From Flavobacterium sp. NRK F7 (GTDB taxonomy: Bacteria; Bacteroidota; Bacteroidia; Flavobacteriales; Flavobacteriaceae): 64,000 nucleotides of DNA. The DNA is taken from assembly GCF_024054195.1 (NCBI RefSeq), contig NZ_JAMXLB010000001.1, positions 2,787,845 to 2,851,844 of the forward strand. The letters are read 5' to 3'. Of this stretch, positions 51,346 to 59,758 are shown one piece after another (within the stretch, counting starts at the first letter, position 1; each line of letters begins with the position of its first letter). The translations under genes were made by a program, and so were the position numbers. The notes under the pieces were generated by a model. It was not told where the DNA came from and did no database searches. It saw nothing but the letters and a program-made list of their open reading frames with translations.

Positions 51346-52953
51346 TTAATTTCCTTTTAATAAATTGATGCTTACCGTTGCATAAGCCGTATCTGGAAAC
51401 TTTTTAAAATAAGCAGAATCAGGGAATAAATTGGCTTCAGCAGCTACATTGTGCAACACATCTATTTCTACAATAAATTGGTCTGAAAAACCGTGAGTAG
51501 CATCGTAAGCTGTTGCAGCCGTTTTTCCTAGATTTTGAGCGGTTAATTGAGGAGCAATGGTATGCAACTCGATAATTAATAAACCGTATTTATGTACATA
51601 TGGTGCCCATTTTTTCAAATGTTGCAATAAATTATCTTCTACCCTATTGTTTGGAATGCGTTTGCCACGATGTGCAAAAGCTCCAGTAGAAATACTGTTT
51701 CTACCTTCTTTAATGGTTTCTGGTTCTTCCCAAATTCGGTTATGATCTAAAAACGTACGCACATTAAGTAAGTCTTTTAAGTCTATTGCATAATTTTCTT
51801 CTAAATCTTTTGCTAACAAATCGGGTCTACCAATATCACCCCAAATCACTTTTGCCCAAATATCGGCTTTGATTAAATTTGCTCTCGTGACTTTTAAAGC
51901 CGCTTGATTGTAATCAGCACCTACTAAAAATAAAGGATGTTCTTCCAAAAGTTTGCCACGAAGCGTTTGTCTTTCAATCACTTCAAAAATATGTTGCAAA
52001 AAAGCACCATTACCGCAACCCATATCTAAAATCCCTTTCGGTTGTTCGTTAATCGGTTTATTAAAGATTTCAATGATAATATCATCAATCACTTTAAAAT
52101 AAGTAGCATGTGCACCACCACTTCCCCACACATTCATTTCTCGATTTACATGAATTTCATCTTCATGAGCGCCAATATCACGGAGTACATTTGGATTACC
52201 AAATAATAAGGTTTCCATATTTTTAAACATGGGCAAATACGAAACGGTTACTCCATAAGCGGTAGCTCTTTTAGCAAAAAACAACCCCGTTTCCGTAAAT
52301 TGATAATTCCCATTTTTTTCGGTAAACCAATTCAAATGCGCAAAAAAGTCGAGAATTACCTTAAAAACTTCAGGTTCTCTATGAAACTCTTCCGCTCGAA
52401 ACGAAGTTTCCATAAAATACTTATGAAACATTCCTGTCATTCCTAAACTAACTACAATTGGACCTACCAAATAGCCTTCAATATGTGCTAAAACTTGTTC
52501 TTGAAGTGCTTTTTCTTGAGAGTCATTAGAAAACTGAATCGTAAAATTTTCTCGATATTTGGAAAAGATGACTTCTAACTGCGTGATAAAATTAGTGGCA
52601 ATTCGTACCGAAGTAAAAAGTTGGGTTTCATTGAGTAAACTGACCACATCTTGATACAACGGAAATAATGAAAAGGCATAGGCTGAGTTTTCATTCGTTT
52701 GAATAATAACTGAGTTTTCTATATTATTTACTTCATATTCTAGAAACCCTTGAGATGCTAAGGTGCGTAAAGCAATATTTAAATAGCCTTCATTAGCTTG
52801 AAAGGTTTGAGAAAGTTCGGTAAGACCAATTCTTTTCTGTTCTAAAATATAGGCAGTAATGTTTTTTTTATACAAGGCAATAGCTACTGGTGCAGTAACT
52901 AAACCGTCAAGATGTTGGAAGATCTTCTGACGGTACTCTTTTTTTTCAATCAT
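51346..52953 (-). CDS. SAM-dependent methyltransferase with N-terminal winged helix
   Basis: The 535-aa protein has two halves. The N-terminal part (about 1-250) holds duplicated winged-helix-like regions (LTELSQTFQANEGYLNIALR and PEVFKVILDFFAHLNWFT), as in O-methyltransferase dimerisation domains. The C-terminal part has the Rossmann SAM-binding motif GILDMGCGNGAFLQHIF, then LFLVGADYNQAAL. It could methylate a secondary metabolite or lipid; polyketide-associated MT domains show this duplication. The next gene is the YchJ-like one. Confidence 0.8.
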   Translation of the reverse strand: MIEKKEYRQKIFQHLDGLVTAPVAIALYKKNITAYILEQKRIGLTELSQTFQANEGYLNIALRTLASQGFLEYEVNNIENSVIIQTNENSAYAFSLFPLYQDVVSLLNETQLFTSVRIATNFITQLEVIFSKYRENFTIQFSNDSQEKALQEQVLAHIEGYLVGPIVVSLGMTGMFHKYFMETSFRAEEFHREPEVFKVILDFFAHLNWFTEKNGNYQFTETGLFFAKRATAYGVTVSYLPMFKNMETLLFGNPNVLRDIGAHEDEIHVNREMNVWGSGGAHATYFKVIDDIIIEIFNKPINEQPKGILDMGCGNGAFLQHIFEVIERQTLRGKLLEEHPLFLVGADYNQAALKVTRANLIKADIWAKVIWGDIGRPDLLAKDLEENYAIDLKDLLNVRTFLDHNRIWEEPETIKEGRNSISTGAFAHRGKRIPNNRVEDNLLQHLKKWAPYVHKYGLLIIELHTIAPQLTAQNLGKTAATAYDATHGFSDQFIVEIDVLHNVAAEANLFPDSAYFKKFPDTAYATVSINLLKGN

Positions 52954-53040
52954 GATTTGTTTTTGTTGTTTCTCAAATTTAGAAAAATATATATAATAAT
53001 TACTTTTAAGAATAAATTTTTAAACTTAATTTACTAAAAC

Positions 53041-53085
53041 AGGTATTTCTACTCGTTTTTATTACAAATGAAAAAAGTATTTTTA
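53041..53085 (+). promoter_or_regulatory. AGGTA-N4-TACTC dyad and -7 box
   Basis: ACAGGTA-TTTC-TACTCG (AGGTA from 53041, right arm one mismatch) and TATTTTTA at 53078-53085, again 37 nt apart. The ATG at 53111 is 25 bp beyond. Confidence 0.5.
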
Positions 53086-53110
53086 CTATCAAACGGTTAA
53101 AAATACATCT

Positions 53111-53947
53111 ATGGACACGACAACAAACCCCATAACTCCTACTCCTTCTGAAACTATCAATCCAGTTATAACTCCAACACCTGTTGAAAATCCAACAACT
53201 CCAACAGTTATAGCTCCTACTCCCGAGAGTGCAACTCCTAAACCAGGAATTTCTAAAAAAGTAATTGACGAATTAAGTACGGAAATTAATAACATGCTTT
53301 CATTTGCTAGTTATAATGGCATCATCATTAATACCGACATCAATAGTTTAATCCAAAATAGCAGTGTTGATGATTTAATTAACGCACATAATCTATTAGC
53401 CAAAAATATTGCTCCTGCTACTCCAAAATCGATAGCCTATTCTAAAAAATTGTATGAAAAAGAAAAAGACAAATCGTTTCTAAACAAATTACCCTTAGTT
53501 AGAAACTTAATTTTTTTAGCACTCTTTTTTTTACTAACCTTTATTATAAGTGGTTTATCACCCTTAGTAAATAATGACTCTCTTGACGAAGGCCTATTGA
53601 GCAATCACGGCACCTCTTTATTAGTGAATTTGGGCTTTTTAGCTTCCGTATCGGGTTTAGGTGTTGTTTTTTATCTCTTAAAGAGTGTGAGTACCTCAGT
53701 TAAAGAAGGTACACTCGTTCCCGAAGACACCATTTATTATATTGCACTTATCATTTTAGGTTTGATTTCAGGATTAATGTCGTCTGAAGTATTGTCATTA
53801 TATACAGATAATCCAGATAAAATAAACCTTATTAATAAAAGTGTACTCGCATTGATAGGTGGATTTTCTTCTGATGGTATTTTTACAATACTACAAGGAA
53901 TTATTACAAAAATGAAATCATTCTTCACTACGTCTTCCAACAATTGA
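53111..53947 (+). CDS. Membrane protein with Pro/Thr-rich N-terminus
   Basis: The 278-aa protein starts with a Thr/Pro-rich segment (about residues 5-50, TPTPSETINPVITPTPVENP), a helical domain (ISKKVIDELSTEINNMLSFA) and about four membrane spans from residue 130 on (LIFLALFFLLTFIISGL; LLVNLGFLASVSGLGVVFYL; YIALIILGLISGLMSS; ALIGGFSSDGIFTIL). The Pro/Thr stretch may be a linker. No family recognised. Under an AGGTA-N4-TACCT type promoter. Confidence 0.7.
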   Translation: MDTTTNPITPTPSETINPVITPTPVENPTTPTVIAPTPESATPKPGISKKVIDELSTEINNMLSFASYNGIIINTDINSLIQNSSVDDLINAHNLLAKNIAPATPKSIAYSKKLYEKEKDKSFLNKLPLVRNLIFLALFFLLTFIISGLSPLVNNDSLDEGLLSNHGTSLLVNLGFLASVSGLGVVFYLLKSVSTSVKEGTLVPEDTIYYIALIILGLISGLMSSEVLSLYTDNPDKINLINKSVLALIGGFSSDGIFTILQGIITKMKSFFTTSSNN

Positions 53948-53953
53948 TAAAGA

Positions 53954-53997
53954 GAAGACGCTATTTCTTAAATAACTTGTAGAGAAATAGCGTCTTC
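53954..53997. terminator. 15-bp perfect inverted repeat between convergent genes
   Basis: GAAGACGCTATTTCT (53954-53968) is the exact reverse complement of AGAAATAGCGTCTTC (53983-53997). It lies between the plus-strand gene ending at 53947 and the minus-strand gene ending at 54020. No T run follows, so it may act as a bidirectional terminator or transcription attenuator. Confidence 0.6.
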
Positions 53998-54019
53998 CTA
54001 TTGAGTTTTAAAACTTGAA

Positions 54020-55483
54020 TTAGTTTTTAAACTTTTGAATGTAATTGCTGTACAAATCTTTATACTGATAGCCTTTACTGAAACGGTTTTTAGTTAATTT
54101 TTCATGCTCAACTAATCCCCAAAGTAAAAATTCTTTTAAAAAGTATAGTTCTTCTTTAGGGAAATCGGGTTGGTATTGTACAATAAATTCTTGTAAAGGA
54201 GTTATACTATCTAATGTTTTTTTGTAAGCTGCATTGGTTACATTATCAAATAATTCAAAACCACTTTCATTGAAAAACCATTCTAAAATATCCGAATACG
54301 CATTTTTCTCATTTGGCTTTTCTAGTTTTTCAATCTTAGGAAAATAATTTGGAAACAGCGTCTTAACCGCATCTCCAATAAGATATTGTGCCACTGTAGC
54401 GGCACCTTCTTGTTCCCCTTCATAAACAAGTTCCACTTTTCCAGTTATCGCAGGAATGATTCCCATAAAATCAGATAGACGAACGCTAGTTTTTTCTTCT
54501 CCTACAAGTAACGCTCTACGCTCTGCAGTTGCCATTAAATTTTCATAAGCCGTAATACTTAAACGAGCCGAAACACCACTTTTACTGTCTACAAATTCAC
54601 TATCTCTGGCTTCAAAAACAATTTGTTCTAAAAGTTCTTTAGCCAATTCAGGTACATGAACCAATTTTGTTTGTTCAGCATCAAATTTTGCTTCTTGCGC
54701 AGTGATACTTTTTGCAATTTCAATGGTTTCTGGATAATGTGTTAAAATTTGAGAACCAATTCTATCTTTTAAAGGCGTTACAATACTACCTCTATTCGTA
54801 TAATCTTCTGGATTGGCTGTAAAAATAAATTGAACGTCTACAGGCAATCGCAATTTAAAACCTCTTATTTGAATATCTCCTTCTTGTAAAATATTAAATA
54901 AAGCCACTTGAATGCGTGCTTGTAAATCAGGCAATTCATTAATCACAAAAATACAACGATGTGCTCTTGGAATCATTCCAAAATGGATTACTCGTTCATC
55001 TGCATAATTCAATTTTAAATTGGCCGCTTTTATGGGATCTACATCACCTATTAAATCGGCTACCGTTACATCGGGTGTCGCTAATTTTTCATAGAAACGT
55101 TCACTACGATGCAGCCACGTAATCGGAGTATCATCTCCTTTTTCAGCTAGTAACTCTTTGGCAAAACGAGAAATAGGTTGTAACGGATCATCGTTAATCT
55201 CAGAACCCGCGACTACAGGAATGTATTCGTCTAATAATTCTACCATTTTACGTGCCAATCTGGTTTTGGCTTGACCACGTAGCCCTAATAAGTTGATGTT
55301 ATGCTTCGACAAGATGGCGCGTTCCAATTCTGGAATTACTGTATTTTCATAGCCATGAACCCCTTCGAAAGTTGTTTCACCTGCTTTAATTTTAGCACGA
55401 AGGTTTTTACGTAACTCGTCTTTTATAGTAATGGGTTGGTACCCCGTTTTTTTTAATGCGCCTACTGTTTTTATTTCTTTCAT
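54020..55483 (-). CDS. MoxR-type AAA+ ATPase
   Basis: The 487-aa protein has a AAA+ module of MoxR/magnesium-chelatase type: HNINLLGLRGQAKTRLARKM (Walker A variant GLRGQAKT), IFVINELPDLQARIQVALFN (Walker B, Asn-Glu in place of Asp-Glu) and FTANPEDYTNRGSI (sensor 1). The Walker A lacks the standard GxxGxGKS spacing but retains K-T. These ATPases act with a VWA-domain protein, found here three genes upstream (56078-57199), to remodel or insert metal into partners. The small secreted protein gene at 55508 lies between them. Confidence 0.85.
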   Translation of the reverse strand: MKEIKTVGALKKTGYQPITIKDELRKNLRAKIKAGETTFEGVHGYENTVIPELERAILSKHNINLLGLRGQAKTRLARKMVELLDEYIPVVAGSEINDDPLQPISRFAKELLAEKGDDTPITWLHRSERFYEKLATPDVTVADLIGDVDPIKAANLKLNYADERVIHFGMIPRAHRCIFVINELPDLQARIQVALFNILQEGDIQIRGFKLRLPVDVQFIFTANPEDYTNRGSIVTPLKDRIGSQILTHYPETIEIAKSITAQEAKFDAEQTKLVHVPELAKELLEQIVFEARDSEFVDSKSGVSARLSITAYENLMATAERRALLVGEEKTSVRLSDFMGIIPAITGKVELVYEGEQEGAATVAQYLIGDAVKTLFPNYFPKIEKLEKPNEKNAYSDILEWFFNESGFELFDNVTNAAYKKTLDSITPLQEFIVQYQPDFPKEELYFLKEFLLWGLVEHEKLTKNRFSKGYQYKDLYSNYIQKFKN

Positions 55484-55507
55484 ATATATTACTGTTTTGA
55501 ATCGCTA

Positions 55508-55981
55508 TTATTTTTGTAAAGTATTTTGAATACTTTTGGTCATTTTATTAAACACCTCTTTTCCTTCACTATATCCATATGGTGTAATACAATCTCCAAC
55601 GCATATTTGTAACTCTTTAGTTTCTTTAAAATTTTTATTATTTTCAGCAGCATGATAGGAGCAATCAAATCCACTTGTTAAATACAGAAAAATTCCTTCG
55701 TAAGCCAAAATTGTGCTCATTTGTTTCAACCTATCAAACACTTGACTTCTCACATCAGTAAAATCAATATCTTCTTTTGTATGATGCATGATTTCTAACA
55801 TTATTAAACATTCCCAAATGGCATTTAATTCTACACCTTCGAACATTCTATAATTGGGCAGTGTAGGCTTTGGCAAATCAAAACGCCGATTGTAAATTTC
55901 CATTTCAAAAGAAAGAGAATCCTTTTGACTAAAAGTTATGTTTGAAATTAGAAATAAAATAAAAAAAAGAGATTGTTTCAT
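55508..55981 (-). CDS. Secreted protein of unknown function
   Basis: The 157-aa protein begins MKQSLFFILFLISNITFSQK, a signal peptide cut near FSQ. The mature region has VELNAIWECLIMLEIMHHTK and ICVGDCITPYGYSEGKEVFN, containing three Cys. It lies in the MoxR-VWA gene run, with 24 bp to the MoxR gene. No family recognised. Confidence 0.6.
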   Translation of the reverse strand: MKQSLFFILFLISNITFSQKDSLSFEMEIYNRRFDLPKPTLPNYRMFEGVELNAIWECLIMLEIMHHTKEDIDFTDVRSQVFDRLKQMSTILAYEGIFLYLTSGFDCSYHAAENNKNFKETKELQICVGDCITPYGYSEGKEVFNKMTKSIQNTLQK

Positions 55982-56077
55982 TTAAAATTGTTTCAAATTA
56001 AAATGTTCTCGACTCCGCTCGAACTGACAACTTGGTAATTACTACCATGGGCTAATTACTAGTTACGAATCACTTAA

Positions 56078-57199
56078 CTAACGAATTCGCTTCTTTCTAT
56101 TGGTTTCATAATCTTCAAAAATCATTTCGCCTAATCCTTTTAAACCTGTGTAAAATGCTTTTCCTTGATTGGCTTCTGTAAAATAATTGACAAATTTTTG
56201 CAAGTAAGGATCTCTCGCAATCATAAAAGTAGTAATTGGAATGTGTAATTTTCGAGCCTGTGCTGCTTGATTGTAACACTTCTCCACTATATATTGATCC
56301 AAACCGTTACTATTCATGTAGTATTCGCCATTTTTTTCTCTTACACAACTGGGTTTACCATCTGTAATCATGAAAATTTGCTTGTTGGTATTCCTTTTTC
56401 TTCGCAAAATATCCATAGCCAATTGCAGGCCCGCTACTGTATTCGTATGATAAGGACCTACTTGCAAATAAGGCAAATCTTTAATTTGTATGGTCCAAGC
56501 ATCATTACCAAAGACTAAAATATCTAAGGTATCTTTTGGATAACGCGTGGTGATAAGTTCGGCCAAAGCCATTGCTACTTTTTTAGCAGGCGTAATCCGA
56601 TCTTCACCATAAAGTATCATACTATGTGAAATATCAATCATTAACACCGTACTCATTTGTGATTTATGGTGCGTATCTTCGACAACCAAGTCTTGTTCGG
56701 TTAATTTAAATTCCCCTATACCATTATTAACTTGAGCATTTTTAAGACTTTCGGTTAGAGAAATTTGTTCCACAGCATCACCAAATTGAAAGGCTCTTAA
56801 GTCACCTGTATGCTCATCCCCTTTACCCGATTGTTTGGTTTTATGATTTCCTGAACCTGCTTTATTCAAATTTCCGAAGATTTGTTCCAAGGCATGTTGG
56901 CGTATGGCTCTTTCCGTTTTTGCAGTAATAGTCATACCACCAGAACCATCTGGTTTCACTTCTTCTCGGATGTAGCCTTTCTTCTTTAAATCTTCAATAA
57001 AATCGTCGATTGTATATTCAGGAGTAGTTAATTGGTATTCGGCATCGAGTTGACGCATCCAATCGATGGCTTCGTCAAAATCACCTGAAGTATGCGTAAT
57101 CAATTCCTTAAAAATAGGAAACAGTTTATCGAATGGGGATTGGAAAGGAGCTTCATATTTGGTAAACTGAAACCCACTAGCATGTACGTTACTTTTCAT
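56078..57199 (-). CDS. VWA-domain protein, MoxR partner
   Basis: The 373-aa protein has a helical N-terminal part and a VWA domain with the MIDAS motif VLMIDISHSMILYG (DxSxS) and MITDGKPSC. In the middle lies a long charged linker (KAGSGNHKTKQSGKGDEHTG). The MoxR ATPase gene 54020-55483 is the partner; MoxR/VWA pairs are chaperones for metal-protein assembly or stress. Cytoplasmic. It is part of a minus-strand run starting at about 58206. Confidence 0.85.
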   Translation of the reverse strand: MKSNVHASGFQFTKYEAPFQSPFDKLFPIFKELITHTSGDFDEAIDWMRQLDAEYQLTTPEYTIDDFIEDLKKKGYIREEVKPDGSGGMTITAKTERAIRQHALEQIFGNLNKAGSGNHKTKQSGKGDEHTGDLRAFQFGDAVEQISLTESLKNAQVNNGIGEFKLTEQDLVVEDTHHKSQMSTVLMIDISHSMILYGEDRITPAKKVAMALAELITTRYPKDTLDILVFGNDAWTIQIKDLPYLQVGPYHTNTVAGLQLAMDILRRKRNTNKQIFMITDGKPSCVREKNGEYYMNSNGLDQYIVEKCYNQAAQARKLHIPITTFMIARDPYLQKFVNYFTEANQGKAFYTGLKGLGEMIFEDYETNRKKRIR

Positions 57200-57303
57200 A
57201 GTATAAAGATACTTAATCTGATATACTTCGTGAAATAACGTTTATTAATTTTTAGTTAAAGAAGCTGTAATTAAAAGTTGATACTCTGTTGCAACTATAA
57301 ACC

Positions 57304-57525
57304 TTATTCCGATTGATTGAGTTTCTTTTGCAAATGTTGTAGCACGATTTGGTATTTACTAAATTCGATTAATAGTCTATCATCGGTAGTAGTATCTATT
57401 AACTCTTCTATTATTTCTGTGATGACAACTAATTTATTATTGGCTGTTTTGTATTCTTTTACAGCCATAGCATCGATAATATTTTGTACTTCTTTATGAA
57501 GAAATTGGAGTTGATCCTGACTCAT
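57304..57525 (-). CDS. Small helical protein (73 aa)
   Basis: Fully helical: QDQLQFLHKEVQNIIDAMAV and LVVITEIIEELIDTTTDDRL, then LIEFSKYQIVLQHLQKKLNQ. No motif recognised. It overlaps the end of the lysine-rich ORF at 57494-57661 by 32 bp in another frame, which suggests coupled translation. Confidence 0.55.
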   Translation of the reverse strand: MSQDQLQFLHKEVQNIIDAMAVKEYKTANNKLVVITEIIEELIDTTTDDRLLIEFSKYQIVLQHLQKKLNQSE

Positions 57526-57661
57526 TTTTATCTTGATTGAATTTCATTAAAATAGCTTTCTTTTTTTCTTTTAAAGCATTTTTGGCTTCTTTTTCTCTGT
57601 TTTTTTTATCGTCGGCTTTCTTTTTATGTGCTTTCCGATTGGTTTCATTTCTTCTTCCCAT
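57494..57661 (-). CDS. Very basic small protein (55 aa)
   Basis: From ATG at 57659-57661 the minus strand encodes MGRRNETNRKAHKKKADDKK, then NREKEAKNALKEKKKAI, ending in TPISS. About 40 percent of the first 37 residues are Lys or Arg. The ATG overlaps the stop of the upstream gene by one base (57661) and the 3' end overlaps the next gene, so it is embedded in the operon. It may bind nucleic acid or be a short conserved linker protein; no family recognised. Confidence 0.5.
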   Translation of the reverse strand: MGRRNETNRKAHKKKADDKKNREKEAKNALKEKKKAILMKFNQDKNESGSTPISS

Positions 57662-58206
57662 TACAGATAGTTTTGTTTGATTTGAATAAACGTTGCATTG
57701 GTTTCTAATAATTGTGTTACTACTTCTTTTCGCAAAAGTTCTATATCTTCAAATCGGAGATGCTTTGCCCAATTTTGTTCTGTCAAAACTTCTTTCACTT
57801 GCTGTATTCTTTTGGCTGTAGCCAATGCATCTCTGACAATTAAATTAGAGGTATAATTCGGATTGTTTTTATGTTGAAAGGTAACTTCCTTAGTTTGCCA
57901 ATTGATTTCAATATAAAACAATTTATCTTTATCATTATTAGGATAAAAATCGGTCCAAAGTGCATATCCAATTCTTCCATTCGTATTATTAACCTTAGCA
58001 GCATCACTTTTTAAACGCCACCTACAATTTGCAGCTCTTCCCCAATGATTTGAAACCCGATATACTCCTTTTTCTGTAAAATAATAACTACTTCCCGATT
58101 TACTTTTATAACTTAGAGGCAAAGTAACAATTTCATTATTGGTTACTTCTTGAAACTCACAAAACGTATGTTTGTGAAAATTGTACTGATTGTAAAACGT
58201 TTTCAA
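57661..58206 (-). CDS. Conserved hypothetical protein (181 aa)
   Basis: Reads MKTFYNQYNFHKHTFCEFQE, GVYRVSNHWGRAANCRWRLK and YIEINWQTKEVTFQHKNNP: a compact beta-rich domain with Trp and Cys residues, no recognised family. First gene of the minus-strand run to the VWA and MoxR genes. Its promoter -7 box (TACATTTG, complement of 58226-58233) sits inside the palindrome shared with the divergent crp-like gene. Confidence 0.6.
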   Translation of the reverse strand: MKTFYNQYNFHKHTFCEFQEVTNNEIVTLPLSYKSKSGSSYYFTEKGVYRVSNHWGRAANCRWRLKSDAAKVNNTNGRIGYALWTDFYPNNDKDKLFYIEINWQTKEVTFQHKNNPNYTSNLIVRDALATAKRIQQVKEVLTEQNWAKHLRFEDIELLRKEVVTQLLETNATFIQIKQNYL

Positions 58207-58220
58207 GGATTATTAGTTTA

Positions 58221-58266
58221 TGTAACAAATGTAGCATACTTCAATTTAATATAAAATGTATCTTTA
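58221..58266. promoter_or_regulatory. Operator of the Crp/Fnr gene (divergent)
   Basis: TGTAAC-AAAT-GTAGCA (58221-58236) matches, with two changes, the perfect palindrome TGTAAC-TCTG-GTTACA at 59693-59708. A -7-like box TATCTTTA follows at 58259-58266, 38 nt from the dyad start. The same DNA holds the -7 box TACATTTG of the minus-strand gene run, so one factor could control both directions. It fits autoregulation by the Crp/Fnr protein. Confidence 0.55.
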
Positions 58267-58279
58267 CAAAAAATATGTA

Positions 58280-58912
58280 ATGAAAGAAATTTTAGAACAA
58301 GCCTACGGTTATATTTTTGAAGAAGAGTTGTTACATGAAATTGAAAAAGTAGCCACTTATAAAGAATTTAAAGCCGATGAATACTTGATTGAAATTGGCG
58401 ATTATATTAAATCCATGCCCTTACTTTTAGAAGGAGCCATTAAAATTTTGAGAGAAGATGAAAATGGAGATGAATTATTACTTTATTTTTTAGAACGTGG
58501 AGATACTTGCGCCATGACTTTAACCTGTTGTATGGGTAAGTCAAAAAGTAAAATTAGAGCCATTGCAGAAAATGATGGTGCTTTATTTATGATTCCTGTT
58601 GAAAAAATGGAAGAATGGTTGACGAAATATAAAACGTGGCGAAATTTTGTTTTTGAAAGTTATAGCATCCGATTGAACGAAATGCTAGAAGCTATTGATA
58701 CGCTTGCTTTTATGAATTTAGACGAGCGTTTGTATAAATATTTAACAGACAAAGCCAAAGTAATAGGAAACACAGAAATTAACAATACACATCAGCAAAT
58801 TGCCTATGATATGCATACTTCTCGTGTGGTCATATCTCGATTATTAAAAAGTTTAGAATTGCAAGGTAAAATTAAATTAAACAGAAACAAAATTGAAATT
58901 GTAGCATTATAA
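58280..58912 (+). CDS. Crp/Fnr-family regulator
   Basis: The chosen start is MKEILEQAYGYIF at 58280, because the -7 box overlaps the upstream ATG at 58256; this gives 210 aa. Cyclic-nucleotide-type fold: YLIEIGDYIKSMPLLLEGAI and ELLLYFLERGDTCAM followed by TLTCCMGKSKSKIRA. C-terminal HTH: THQQIAYDMHTSRVVISRLL and KSLELQGKIKL. A Cys-Cys pair (TLTCCMG) sits where Bacteroidetes sulfide-responsive regulators carry Cys and could sense persulfide. It is followed directly (1-bp overlap, TAATGG) by TauE, then the persulfide dioxygenase. Confidence 0.88.
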   Translation: MKEILEQAYGYIFEEELLHEIEKVATYKEFKADEYLIEIGDYIKSMPLLLEGAIKILREDENGDELLLYFLERGDTCAMTLTCCMGKSKSKIRAIAENDGALFMIPVEKMEEWLTKYKTWRNFVFESYSIRLNEMLEAIDTLAFMNLDERLYKYLTDKAKVIGNTEINNTHQQIAYDMHTSRVVISRLLKSLELQGKIKLNRNKIEIVAL

Positions 58913-59697
58913 TGGAGTTTTTTGGATATTTAGGCGCATTTTTTATAGGAATTGTTATAGGGTTAACTGGAGGCGGTGGATCCATACTTACCGTCCCTTT
59001 ATTAGTATATGTAATGGGTTATAATCCAGTGATAAGTGCGGCTTATTCTTTATTTGTAGTGGGAAGTTCTTCTGCTTTTGGAGCCTTTATAAATTACAGA
59101 AAACAATTAGTTGCTATTCAAACTGGAATTATTTTTGCGATTCCATCCTTCATAGGTGTATTTGTTACCCGAAAATACATTGTTCCTAATATTCCTAGTG
59201 TCATATTTCATTATGGGGAAACGGTTTTAAGCAAAGATACCTTTTTAATGCTTTTATTTGCTCTAATTATGCTATTTGCCGCTTTGTCAATGATTCGAAA
59301 AACCAAGGTAAATTTAAAAGAAGTAACCGAAAAGCACGATTACAAAAAAATAATTATTCAGAATTTAAGTATTGGTGTTATAATTGGTTTAGTAGGTGCT
59401 GGAGGAGGTTTTCTAATTATACCTTCTTTATTAATCATCGCAAAATTACCCATGAAAAAAGCGGTAGCTACTTCTATGTTTATTATTGCTATGAACTCAC
59501 TGATTGGTTTTTTAGGTGATTTAAAGCACATCGATATTCATTGGAACTTCCTGATTCCTTTTACTTTTATTTCTATGATAGGAATCTTTACAGGTACTTC
59601 TATTAGCAAATATATTAATGAAACACATCTAAAAAAAGGGTTTGCCTACTTTGTATTAGTAATGGCTTTTGTAATTGCCTTTAAAGAATTAATGTAA
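58912..59697 (+). CDS. TauE/SafE sulfite exporter
   Basis: The 261-aa protein is a TSUP-family membrane protein with about eight spans and the glycine-rich motifs GLTGGGGSILTVPLLVYVMG (near 20-39) and GLVGAGGGFLIIPSLLI in the second half. It exports sulfite or related organosulfonates. In this setting it removes sulfite or thiosulfate made by the persulfide dioxygenase. The start overlaps the Crp/Fnr stop; the stop lies within the 16-bp palindrome controlling the next gene. Confidence 0.9.
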   Translation: MEFFGYLGAFFIGIVIGLTGGGGSILTVPLLVYVMGYNPVISAAYSLFVVGSSSAFGAFINYRKQLVAIQTGIIFAIPSFIGVFVTRKYIVPNIPSVIFHYGETVLSKDTFLMLLFALIMLFAALSMIRKTKVNLKEVTEKHDYKKIIIQNLSIGVIIGLVGAGGGFLIIPSLLIIAKLPMKKAVATSMFIIAMNSLIGFLGDLKHIDIHWNFLIPFTFISMIGIFTGTSISKYINETHLKKGFAYFVLVMAFVIAFKELM

Positions 59698-59737
59698 CTC
59701 TGGTTACAACCTTTACCATTTATTATTTGTAAATTTG
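59693..59737 (+). promoter_or_regulatory. Crp/Fnr-type operator and -7 box of the persulfide dioxygenase
   Basis: TGTAAC-TCTG-GTTACA (59693-59708) is a perfect 6-4-6 palindrome; TAAATTTG (59730-59737) is the -7 box. The distance from palindrome start to -7 box is 37 nt, the same as the AGGTA-N4-TACCT promoters. The palindrome overlaps the tauE stop codon. Confidence 0.65.
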
Positions 59738-59758
59738 TAACAATAAATTGAATATATC

